DNA of 64,000 nucleotides. Source: Thermomonospora echinospora (GTDB taxonomy: Bacteria > Actinomycetota > Actinomycetes > Streptosporangiales > Streptosporangiaceae). A model generated the notes under the pieces. It was not told where the DNA came from. It saw only the letters and a list, made by a program, of their open reading frames with translations, and did not search any database. The stretch is taken from positions 1-64,000 of the forward strand of contig NZ_FNVO01000019.1 in assembly GCF_900108175.1 (NCBI RefSeq), written 5' to 3'. Shown here one piece after another: positions 24,589 to 31,978 of this stretch (position 1 is its first letter; each line of letters begins with the position of its first letter). Both the position numbers and the translations under genes were made by a program.

Positions 24589-25395
24589 TTGAATGACGGC
24601 GTGAAGCAGGAGAGCAGTCCCGGCGACGAGGTCCGACTCACCTTCGAGGGTTCCGTGGCCACCATCACGATCAACCGCCCAGCCGTCCGCAACGCGATGA
24701 ACCGGGATGCCTGGACCGTCCTGGTCGACCACCTGGGAGCGGTCACCCGGTCGGAGGCGCGCGTGCTGGTGCTCACCGGAACGGACGGCCACTTCTGCGC
24801 CGGAGCCGACACCTCGGCGCAACGGCGCACCGACCTGCACCCCCTGGACCGCCTCAGCCACGTCACCGCTGCGCTGGTCGCCCTGCAGGAGCTGCCGCTC
24901 CCGGTCGTGGCGAAGGTCGACGGTCCCGCTGTGGGCGCCGGCTTGAGCCTCGCGCTGTCGGCCGATCTCGTCGTGGCCACGACCCGGTCCCGGTTCGGGA
25001 CCGCGTTCTCGCGCCGCGGGCTTTCACTCGACACCGGGTCGTCGTGGCTGCTGCCCCGGATCGTCGGCCTGCAGACAGCCAAACGGCTCGCCTACCTGGC
25101 CGAGACGCTCGACGCGGAGAAAGCCCACCGGCTCGGCCTGGTGACCTGGCTCGTCTCACCCGACGAGGTCGACCCGTTCACCGACGACCTGGCGCTGCGC
25201 CTTGCCGCAGCCCCACCCGTCGCCGTACGGCTCGACAAGGAACTGCTCAACCACTCCCACGAGCGGTCGTTCCGGGAGGCCGTCGCGGCCGAGAACGTCG
25301 CCCAGGTGGTCAACATGGGGACCGACTCCCCGACCGCCCGGGAGGCGCTCGCCCGAGGCGAACGTCCCGCCTTCACCGGCCGCTGGCGTGGTTGA
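24589..25395 (+). CDS. Crotonase-family protein with altered active site
   Basis: 268 residues from TTG at 24589; GTG at 24601 is an alternative, and neither has a strong ribosome site. The first oxyanion motif is GHFCAGADTSAQ. The two hydratase Glu positions are lost: GAGLSLALSAD and SRRGLSLDTGSSWLLPR, where an Asp (SLDTG) sits in the pocket as in PaaG-like isomerases. Very similar in this respect to the protein at 9986. Likely an enoyl-CoA isomerase or a hydratase of unusual mechanism. Confidence 0.83.
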   Translation: MNDGVKQESSPGDEVRLTFEGSVATITINRPAVRNAMNRDAWTVLVDHLGAVTRSEARVLVLTGTDGHFCAGADTSAQRRTDLHPLDRLSHVTAALVALQELPLPVVAKVDGPAVGAGLSLALSADLVVATTRSRFGTAFSRRGLSLDTGSSWLLPRIVGLQTAKRLAYLAETLDAEKAHRLGLVTWLVSPDEVDPFTDDLALRLAAAPPVAVRLDKELLNHSHERSFREAVAAENVAQVVNMGTDSPTAREALARGERPAFTGRWRG

Positions 25396-25426
25396 CCCCG
25401 CCCCCGAGCAACCAAGGAGACACGTG

Positions 25427-26572
25427 ATGCAGACGTCGATCTACCACGAGGAGCATGAGACCTTCCGGCAGTCGGTGCGGGCCTTCCTCGAGAAGGAGGT
25501 CGTCCCGCGCTTCCCCGACTGGGAGGCGGCCGGGTGCGTTCCGCACGAGGTCTACCAGAAGCTGGGGGACCTCGGAATGCTCGGTCTCCGCGTGCCTGTG
25601 GAGTACGGCGGTGGCGGCGAGGACAGCTTCCTCTACTCGTCGGTGTGGTCGGAGGAGTGCAGCAGGGCGGGCGTCTCGCTCGGTGGTGCGGCGACGCACA
25701 TGAACCTCGTCATCCCCTACATCCTGCACCAGGGAACCGAGGAGCAGAGGAAGCGCTGGCTGCCCGACATGGTCGCGGGCCGACGGATGGGTGCCATCGC
25801 GATGACCGAGCCGGGCACCGGCTCGGACCTGGCCGGCATCCGTACGACGGCGCGGCTGGAGGGCGACCACTGGGTGCTGTCCGGCAGCAAGACCTTCATC
25901 ACCGGCGGCATCAACGCCGACCTGGTGGTCGTCGTGGCGCGCACCAGCGAGCACGCCAACCGGCGGGTGGGCCTCTCCCTTCTCGTCGTCGACGCCAACA
26001 GCGAGGGTTTCAGCCGCGGCCGCAACCTGGAGAAGATCGGGCTCAAGGCCACCGACACGGCCGAGCTCTTCTTCGACGACGTCGCCGTCCCCGTCGATCA
26101 CCTCCTCGGCGAAGAGGGCCAAGCCTTCCGCTACCTCGCGCACAACCTGGTGCAGGAGCGGCTCGGCATCGCCCTCGGCGCCCAGGTCTCGGCCGAGAAG
26201 GCACTGCGGATCACGGTCTCCTACGTCAAGGACCGCAAGGCGTTCGGCCAACCCGTGTCGTCCTTCCAGAACACGAAGTTCAAGCTCGCCTCCTGCCACG
26301 TCGAGGTGACCGCCGGGCGCGCCCTGCTCGACCAGGCCATGCGCGCGCACGAGGCCGGCGAGCTCACCGCCGCCGAGGCGTCCACGGTCAAGGTCTACTG
26401 CACCGAGATGCAGAACCGGGTCATCGACCGGTGCCTGCAACTGCACGGCGGGTACGGGTTCATGCGGGAGTACGAGATCGCCCGGATGTACACCGACTCG
26501 CGCATCTCCCGGATCTACGGTGGGACCAACGAGGTTCAGCGCGTCATCATCGCCAAGGCACTGGGACTGTAG
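25427..26572 (+). CDS. Acyl-CoA dehydrogenase
   Basis: 381 residues from ATG at 25427, with AAGGAG upstream. Complete motif set: IAMTEPGTGSDLAGIRTTA, GSKTFITGGINAD, VQERLGIALG (helix-G Glu), LQLHGGYGFMREYEIARMY and IYGGTNEVQR. It is a close paralogue of the enzyme at 15906. The two sit in different operons, each under the IclR-like operator, so they may handle successive rounds of shortening or different stereoisomers. Followed after 22 bp by a LysR gene. Confidence 0.92.
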   Translation: MQTSIYHEEHETFRQSVRAFLEKEVVPRFPDWEAAGCVPHEVYQKLGDLGMLGLRVPVEYGGGGEDSFLYSSVWSEECSRAGVSLGGAATHMNLVIPYILHQGTEEQRKRWLPDMVAGRRMGAIAMTEPGTGSDLAGIRTTARLEGDHWVLSGSKTFITGGINADLVVVVARTSEHANRRVGLSLLVVDANSEGFSRGRNLEKIGLKATDTAELFFDDVAVPVDHLLGEEGQAFRYLAHNLVQERLGIALGAQVSAEKALRITVSYVKDRKAFGQPVSSFQNTKFKLASCHVEVTAGRALLDQAMRAHEAGELTAAEASTVKVYCTEMQNRVIDRCLQLHGGYGFMREYEIARMYTDSRISRIYGGTNEVQRVIIAKALGL

Positions 26573-26594
26573 AAGCGAGCGGGAGGTCGCGACC

Positions 26595-27590
26595 ATCGAG
26601 CTGCAACAGCTCCGCTACTTCGTCGCGGTCGCCGAGGCGCAAAGCATCAGCGGCGCGGGGACGACGCTCGACGTGACCCAGTCGACCATCTCCCAGTCGG
26701 TGCACGCACTCGAGAAGGAACTCGGCGCCCTCCTGTTCCACCGGACCGGCCGTGGCATGACGCTGACCTCGGCCGGTCACGGCCTGCTCGGTCCCGCACG
26801 CAGGATCCTGCGCGAGACCCGGCAGGCCGAGGCCGCGGTCTCCGCCGAACCGCGCCGCAGCGCACCGAGGCTCGACATCGCGGCCCTGCCACCGACGCTC
26901 AACGGTCCGCTGGCCGAGGTCCTCGCGGCGTTCCTTCGATCGAACCCCGGGACGGTCGTGCACGTCCACGAGCTCGGCTCGGAGCAGGAGGCCGCCGAGG
27001 TGCTCGCCTCCGGCACGGCCGAGGTCGTCGCGACCCGCCTCCCGCTCGACATCGGACGCACCGGCGACCGGCTCGCGACGTTGCCACTCGGTACGTACGA
27101 CGTCTACGTCGCCCATCCCCCGAGTCCCGGGGAGGAACCGGCCACCACCGGCCACGAGCCACCGATCGGCCTCACCGAGCTGCACGACGTACCGCTCGTC
27201 CTGATGCCGCCGCGTCCGATCCTGTCCGCCGGCATGGAGGCGATGATCGAGGAGAGCGGCCCGCACCTCGTCCGGCGGGCGGTCGTCGGTCAGCGGGAGA
27301 CTCGCACCGCCTGGATGCTGGAGGGCATCGCGGCGACGCTGCTCGGTTCACGGCGGGCGGTGGAGGCGGCACGGTGCGGAGCACGCCTGGCCCCGTTGCG
27401 CGGGGTCACCGATCTCACGGTCGGTCTGGCATGGGATCCCCGGACGACGTCGCCGGTGGCGCGCCTCTTCGTGGCCTCCGCACACGCGGCGACAACGCGA
27501 TCTCCAGCAGCGCCTGGGCCGCCGGCGTCAACCGCTCCGGGCGATGGGCCAGTCCAACCCGGCGGAACACCGGCGGGTCCAGGGACCTGA
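26595..27590 (+). CDS. LysR-family regulator (module 2, forward member), probable ATC start
   Basis: 331 residues if read from ATC at 26595. The frame IELQQLRYFVAVAEAQSISG aligns with the start of the paralogue at 8141 (VELHQLRAFLSV), and GGGAGG lies 8 bases before the ATC. No ATG, GTG or TTG occurs in frame between 26523 and 26595; the only upstream start is a GTG at 26520 inside the previous gene. The helix-turn-helix (QSTISQSVHALEKELGALLF) and effector domain are intact. The C-terminus runs about 30 residues past the usual end, overlapping the convergent LysR by 176 bp. Confidence 0.85.
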   Translation: MELQQLRYFVAVAEAQSISGAGTTLDVTQSTISQSVHALEKELGALLFHRTGRGMTLTSAGHGLLGPARRILRETRQAEAAVSAEPRRSAPRLDIAALPPTLNGPLAEVLAAFLRSNPGTVVHVHELGSEQEAAEVLASGTAEVVATRLPLDIGRTGDRLATLPLGTYDVYVAHPPSPGEEPATTGHEPPIGLTELHDVPLVLMPPRPILSAGMEAMIEESGPHLVRRAVVGQRETRTAWMLEGIAATLLGSRRAVEAARCGARLAPLRGVTDLTVGLAWDPRTTSPVARLFVASAHAATTRSPAAPGPPASTAPGDGPVQPGGTPAGPGT

Positions 27591-28347
27591 GCTCCACGTC
27601 CGGGAGGAGCCGCTCGGCGACGGCGCGCGACACGAAGGTGACCAGGACGTCCTGACCCACGAGCTCCCACAGCAGTTGGCGATGCGCACTGCGTATCCGC
27701 GGCTCCCCCAGCACCTCGGCCATGGTCCGCTCACTGGCCGTCCGGCCGCCGGGCACCCGCGCGAGCGCGCCCGACGGCAGGTCCGGGACCAGCGCGCGCG
27801 GCAACGGGTCCGGGAGTCCTGCGGCCAGGCCAGGGCCGGCCGCGATGACCAGTTCCTCCTGCGCCAGCTCGACGGTCTGCAGGGAAGCCTTGTGGACAGG
27901 GAGCTCGACCAGCCCGATCTCGGCTGCGCCGTCCGTGATCTCGGCCAGCACGGCCGGGACCGACCCGGGCTCGGAGACATGCACCTGCAAACCCGGGTGG
28001 GCGCCCAGCAAGTGCTTGACCCAGGGACCGAGCGGATGGATCGCCAGGGTCGAGGCCGCCGCAACGGTGAGGCGGCCGGCGTCGAGCCGCGCCACCCGGT
28101 CGACCCGGGCCCGTGCCTCCTCGACCTCGGCGAGAACGGACCGGGCCCGGACCTCGAGTTCGCGGCCGGCGTCGGTGAGCCGGAGGCCTCGCCCGACGCG
28201 CTCGAACAGGCTGACCCCGAGACGCTGCTCGAGCGTGCGCAGCGCCTGCGAGACCGACGGCTGCGCGACGTACAGTGCCTCTGCGGCACGGGTGACACCG
28301 CCGTGGTCGATGATCGCCACGAAGAACCGGAGCAGCCGCAGGTCCAC
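27415..28347 (-). CDS. LysR-family regulator (module 2, reverse member)
   Basis: 310 residues from GTG at 28347 (DLRLLRFFVAIIDHGGVTRA). A longer frame to 28629 has no LysR sequence. TACCGT just upstream could be a -10 for a leaderless start. Helix-turn-helix: QPSVSQALRTLEQRLGVSLF. It is paralogous to the LysR at 8960 throughout (DLR.LR..VA..D.GG.T.AA...V.QPS.S), including ASTLAIHPL in the effector domain. It faces the SDR operon at 28653 across a promoter that shares a 40-bp motif with module 1. Confidence 0.9.
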   Translation of the reverse strand: MDLRLLRFFVAIIDHGGVTRAAEALYVAQPSVSQALRTLEQRLGVSLFERVGRGLRLTDAGRELEVRARSVLAEVEEARARVDRVARLDAGRLTVAAASTLAIHPLGPWVKHLLGAHPGLQVHVSEPGSVPAVLAEITDGAAEIGLVELPVHKASLQTVELAQEELVIAAGPGLAAGLPDPLPRALVPDLPSGALARVPGGRTASERTMAEVLGEPRIRSAHRQLLWELVGQDVLVTFVSRAVAERLLPDVELRSLDPPVFRRVGLAHRPERLTPAAQALLEIALSPRVRRPRRGAPPATSSGDPMPDRP

Positions 28348-28392
28348 GCCCACACGGTAGTACGGCTCACTCGGCCGCCCCGCGGAGGACCC

Positions 28393-28432
28393 ATAGGTTC
28401 CAACAATCGCAGCGACCGGGATCAGGTCTTTG
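28393..28432. promoter_or_regulatory. Shared LysR promoter motif, copy 2 (ATAGG-N27-GGTCTTTG)
   Basis: ATAGG at 28393-28397 and GGTCTTTG at 28425-28432 with the same 27-bp gap as at 9866-9905. The bases between are largely different, so the two flanks are the conserved parts. It lies upstream of the LysR at 28347 and of the operon that begins at 28653. Confidence 0.55.
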
Positions 28433-28536
28433 TCGCCGCCCGTCACCGGCCGACAGAGTGCAGCCATGAGCGTCGTGTCCAGCAGCGGCACTGGAGCAGC
28501 TCGGACTTCGACGCGCTGTCGCATCGGGACCGGGCC

Positions 28537-28653
28537 ATGGCCGCCCGGGAGACCCTCGCCCACCTGACCCACCCGCGCCTCGCAGGCCGGGTGACCGTCC
28601 ACGACTCCGCTGTCGCCATGTCCTGGCACGGCGGCGAGAGGAGCACGCCCTGA
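28537..28653 (+). CDS. Possible small protein, 38 residues, unknown
   Basis: The region 28348-28652 holds the shared LysR motif and little else that I can read. One frame that stays open to a TGA at 28651-28653, overlapping the next ATG, gives MAARETLAHLTHPRLAGRVT and then HDSAVAMSWHGGERSTP. It looks protein-like and would be coupled to the SDR gene, but it has no clear ribosome site and no family that I recognise. It could instead be a 5' leader or a remnant. Confidence 0.3.
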   Translation: MAARETLAHLTHPRLAGRVTVHDSAVAMSWHGGERSTP

Positions 28654-29549
28654 TGACCACTCCGCTCTCCACCGACGGAGCCTGCTTTGGCCGGGTCGCC
28701 GTCGTGACCGGCGCCGGTCGCGGCCTCGGCGCCGAGTACGCCCGTCGCCTCGCCCGCGCGGGCGCCGCCGTCGTCGTGAACGACCTGGGCGTCGGCCTCG
28801 ACGGCGAGGCCGACGGTACGACGCCCGCCGACGAGGTGGTCGCCGAGATCCGCGCAGCCGGTGGGCAGGCCGTTGCCAGCGGCCACGACGTCTCCTCCTG
28901 GAAAGAGGCCGAGCAGCTCGTCGAGTTGGCCGTCGATACCTTCGGCGACCTCGACATCCTGGTCAACAACGCCGGGGTGCTGCGCGACCGGACGATCACC
29001 CGCATGACGGAGGCCGAGTGGGACTCGGTGATCCGGGTACACCTCAAGGGCACCTTCGCCACCACCCACCACGCCGCAAACCACTGGCGCGAGCGCCACG
29101 CCAAGCACCCCGAACGCGTGGGCCGCCTGATCAACACGACCTCCGTCTCCGGCCTTTTCGGCAACGTCGGCCAGGCCAACTACTCGGCCGCCAAGGCCGG
29201 CATCGCCGCCATGACGATCGTCGCCTCCCTCGAACTGGGCCGCTACGGCGTCACCGCGAACTGCGTCTCGCCGGGTGCCGCGACCCGGATGACCGCCACG
29301 CTCGGTGGCGACCCCGACGACCCGACCCGCTCCCCCGGCTTCCCCGCCGCGGTGGTCGAGTGGCTCGCGTCGCGCCACTCCGACGGCGTGACCGGTCGGG
29401 TGTTCCTGACCTCCGGCAAGCGTCTGTCGGTGGCCGAGGGCTGGGAGCACGGCACCCCCGCCAGGCCGAGCGAGGACCTCACCGAGCTCGACGCGACGCT
29501 GCGCGACCTCCTGGCGACAGCTCGGCCCAACGCCGACATGAGGGGCTGA
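28653..29549 (+). CDS. SDR, (3R)-hydroxyacyl-CoA dehydrogenase domain of MFE-2 type
   Basis: 298 residues. NAD site TGAGRGLG (19-26), the MFE-2 hallmark VVVNDLG (40-46), Ser164 and Tyr177-x3-Lys181 (QANYSAAK). In eukaryotic multifunctional enzyme 2 (17-beta-HSD4) this domain is fused to hydratase 2; here the hydratase is the next gene. It oxidises a (3R)-hydroxyacyl-CoA. Together they give a D-specific hydration/oxidation branch distinct from the crotonase branch, as in degradation of 2-methyl-branched or sterol side chains. First confident gene of the operon running to 33514. Confidence 0.88.
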   Translation: MTTPLSTDGACFGRVAVVTGAGRGLGAEYARRLARAGAAVVVNDLGVGLDGEADGTTPADEVVAEIRAAGGQAVASGHDVSSWKEAEQLVELAVDTFGDLDILVNNAGVLRDRTITRMTEAEWDSVIRVHLKGTFATTHHAANHWRERHAKHPERVGRLINTTSVSGLFGNVGQANYSAAKAGIAAMTIVASLELGRYGVTANCVSPGAATRMTATLGGDPDDPTRSPGFPAAVVEWLASRHSDGVTGRVFLTSGKRLSVAEGWEHGTPARPSEDLTELDATLRDLLATARPNADMRG

Positions 29550-29553
29550 GCCG

Positions 29554-30414
29554 ATGCTCGACCGCACTTCGGTCGGCGCCCGCTCGGCGCCGTACACCCG
29601 GGCGTGGACGTCGGACGACGCGCTCCTCTACGCGCTGGCGCTGGGCGCCGGCTCCGATCAGCTCGATCTCGTCACCGAGAACTCAGAGGGCGTGACCCAG
29701 CGGATGCTGCCGACGTACGCCGCCCTGCTCGCCGGCGGCACCAAACCACTGCGCGACCGGCTCGGCAGCTGGCCCGCCCACGCCACCGTCCACGGCGCGC
29801 AGCGGGTCACCCTCCCCGGCCCGCTGCCCGTCGATGGCGAGGTCGAGGTCGTCTCGACCGTGGCGCGCATCACCGACAAGGGCTCCGGGGCACTGCTGGA
29901 GATCGAGGCCACCGGCACGGACCACGCCACGGGCGCCGCGGTGTTCTCCGCCCTGACGTCGCTCTTCCTGCGCGGCCAGGGATGGGGCGAGCCGGAGCGC
30001 AGCACGGAGACCGACCCGGTGCCGGACCGCGAACCCGACCTCGTCGTCGAGACGCCGACGAACCCGAACCAGGCACTCCTCTACCGCCTGTGCGGCGACC
30101 GCAACCCCCTGCACAGCGACCCCACGTTCGCGAAACGTGCCGGATTCGAGCAGCCGATCCTGCATGGGTTGTGCACCTGGGGCATCACCGCCCGGGTCCT
30201 GCTCCAGGAGCTGGGCGCGGCCGGTCAGGCCGACCCGCTGGGCCGGGTGGCGTCGTACTCCGGGCGGTTCCGCACACCGGTCATCCCGGGCGACAGGCTC
30301 ACGGTCCGCGCCTGGCAGACCGGGCAGGGCACCTGGGCGCACACGACCTCGGTCGGCGAGCGCACCGTCGTCGACCGCGGCGAGCTGGTGCTGCACCCGC
30401 AGGTGGCCGGATGA
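29554..30414 (+). CDS. MaoC-family dehydratase (hydratase 2 type, double hot dog)
   Basis: 286 residues: an N-terminal hot dog without catalytic residues (about 1-150) and a C-terminal one with the hydratase 2 motif YRLCGDRNPLHSDPTFA, residues Asp, Asn and His, followed by GFEQPILHGLCTWG. It hydrates trans-2-enoyl-CoA to the (3R)-hydroxy form, which the preceding SDR oxidises. The gene sits 4 bp after the SDR and overlaps the next start (ATGA). Confidence 0.9.
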   Translation: MLDRTSVGARSAPYTRAWTSDDALLYALALGAGSDQLDLVTENSEGVTQRMLPTYAALLAGGTKPLRDRLGSWPAHATVHGAQRVTLPGPLPVDGEVEVVSTVARITDKGSGALLEIEATGTDHATGAAVFSALTSLFLRGQGWGEPERSTETDPVPDREPDLVVETPTNPNQALLYRLCGDRNPLHSDPTFAKRAGFEQPILHGLCTWGITARVLLQELGAAGQADPLGRVASYSGRFRTPVIPGDRLTVRAWQTGQGTWAHTTSVGERTVVDRGELVLHPQVAG

Positions 30415-30830
30415 GCGGCGAGCCCAAGCCGGTCCCACGGCCGACGCCCGAGACGCGGCCCTACTGGGAAGCGACCCAGCGCCGTGAGCTGGTCCACCAC
30501 CGCTGCGACGGCTGCGGTGCCGGTACGCAGCACCCGCGGGCGATCTGCGCCTGCGGTTCGACGGACCTGACCTGGACTTCCTGCACCGGGCGCGGTCGGC
30601 TGTTCTCCTACGTCGTGGTACACCGGCCCGAGCCGGCCTTCGCCGACGAGGCCCCCTTCGTGCTGGCCATCGTGGAGCTCGAGGAAGGCGTTCGGATGAC
30701 CACCCGCATCGTGGACGTGCCCGCCGACCCGGCCGCTCTCCCCCTCGACATGGATGTCGAGCTCCGCTGGCTCGAGCGTGGGGACGTGAACCTTCCGGTG
30801 TTCGCACCGGCCGCACCGGAGGGAACGTGA
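30411..30830 (+). CDS. DUF35 protein: rubredoxin-like zinc ribbon plus OB fold
   Basis: 139 residues. Zinc ribbon cysteines are in HRCDGCGAGTQHPRAICACG, followed by an OB-fold with LFSYVVVHRPEPAF. DUF35 proteins bind CoA thioesters and partner thiolase-fold enzymes, as in the Ltp2-ChsH2 aldolase of steroid degradation and the archaeal thiolase/HMG-CoA synthase complex. The next gene is a thiolase-like protein with which it overlaps, so a two-subunit complex is likely. Confidence 0.87.
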   Translation: MSGEPKPVPRPTPETRPYWEATQRRELVHHRCDGCGAGTQHPRAICACGSTDLTWTSCTGRGRLFSYVVVHRPEPAFADEAPFVLAIVELEEGVRMTTRIVDVPADPAALPLDMDVELRWLERGDVNLPVFAPAAPEGT

Positions 30831-31957
30831 TGGACGCGATCATCATCGGCGCGGCGGAGACCGACGTGCTCGGCCGCAACCCCGACCAGTCCGTGCTGGG
30901 GCTGAACGTCGAGGGTGGCCTGCGCGCGCTCGCCGACGCCGGCCTGGAGCCGGGCCAGATCGACGGCGTCGCCGGCGCCTACTCCCCCCACGGCGTCGCC
31001 CACGCGCTCGGGATCACGCCTCGCTGGGTCGACTCCACCAATGTCGGTGGCTGCTCCTTCCTGATGCACGTGCGGCACGCCGCGGCGGCGATCGCCGCGG
31101 GGCACGCCACCCGGGTGCTGGTCACCCACGGCGAGTCCGGCCGGTCGCGAGCCGGCACCGTGCCGCGGCCCCGGGACCCACAGTCGTGGACCGGCCAGTT
31201 CGAGGAGCCGTACGGCGCCAAGCCGCCGTACACCCGTTTCACCCTCCCCGCCCTGCGCTACCTCCACGACAACGGTCTCGACGAGACCGCCCTGGCGCAG
31301 GTCGTCGTTGCACAGCGTCGCTGGTCCTCCCGGGTACCGCGGGCCGGACGGCGGGACCTGATGACCATCGACGAAGTGCTGGCGGCACCGGCCCTCGCGT
31401 GGCCGTTCACCGTCCCGATGATCTGCATGCTGACCGACGGCGGCGGCGGACTGGTCGTCACCGCGTCCGAGCACGCTACGGCGGAGCAGCTCCGGCGGTC
31501 CGTGAAGGTGCTCGGCACCGGCGAGAGCTCCGACCCCCTCCTGGTGGCCCAGGTGCCCGACCCGGTCGGCGACTCCGCGGCCCGGCGCGCTGCCGACGAC
31601 GCCTTCGCGGAGGCGCGGATCGGGCGGTCCGAGATCGGCCACGTCATGGTGTACGACGCCTTCGCGCACCTGCCGCTGATCGGGCTGGAGTGTCTCGGGC
31701 TGGCACCGGTGGGCAAGGCGGCCGAGCTGGTCGCCGCCGGCGAGACCTCTCCGGGCGGCTCCCTCCCGCTCAACACCAACGGAGGCGGCCTGGCCTACAC
31801 CCACACCGGGATGTACGGCATGTTCGCCATCCAGGAAGCCGTCCGCCAGCTGCGCCACGAGGCCGCAGCCCAGGTGCCCGACGTGAGCACGAGCGCCGTC
31901 CTCGGGTACGGCGGGATGTTCACGGCTTCCTCCGTCCTCATCCTCGCGCGAGACTGA
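30830..31957 (+). CDS. Thiolase-like protein, Ltp2/SCP2-type (probable retro-aldolase)
   Basis: 375 residues from ATG at 30830 (GTG at 30827 also possible). It has the SCP2-thiolase fold but not the usual CxxC/His set: the central motif is NVGGCSFLMHVRHAAAAI, the later one VYDAFAHLPLIGLECLG, and the end LNTNGGGLAYTHTGMYGMF. These resemble steroid Ltp2, which works with a DUF35 partner to split a 3-hydroxy-acyl-CoA by retro-aldol reaction rather than thiolysis. That route suits substrates with a tertiary 3-hydroxyl, where normal oxidation is blocked. The function is inferred from pairing and motif likeness. Confidence 0.75.
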   Translation: MDAIIIGAAETDVLGRNPDQSVLGLNVEGGLRALADAGLEPGQIDGVAGAYSPHGVAHALGITPRWVDSTNVGGCSFLMHVRHAAAAIAAGHATRVLVTHGESGRSRAGTVPRPRDPQSWTGQFEEPYGAKPPYTRFTLPALRYLHDNGLDETALAQVVVAQRRWSSRVPRAGRRDLMTIDEVLAAPALAWPFTVPMICMLTDGGGGLVVTASEHATAEQLRRSVKVLGTGESSDPLLVAQVPDPVGDSAARRAADDAFAEARIGRSEIGHVMVYDAFAHLPLIGLECLGLAPVGKAAELVAAGETSPGGSLPLNTNGGGLAYTHTGMYGMFAIQEAVRQLRHEAAAQVPDVSTSAVLGYGGMFTASSVLILARD

Positions 31958-31978
31958 AACCATTACGGGAGGGCCAAG

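Noticed and set aside
15906-26572. Idea that the YGGT instead of YEGT motif means dead acyl-CoA dehydrogenases
   Set aside because: These proteins keep a Glu at the helix-G position (ERL or ERC), which serves as base in isovaleryl- and long-chain-type enzymes.
28347-28629. Long N-terminal extension of the LysR gene at 27415
   Set aside because: The extra 94 codons show no LysR sequence and would cover the conserved promoter motif. GTG at 28347 matches the paralogue start.
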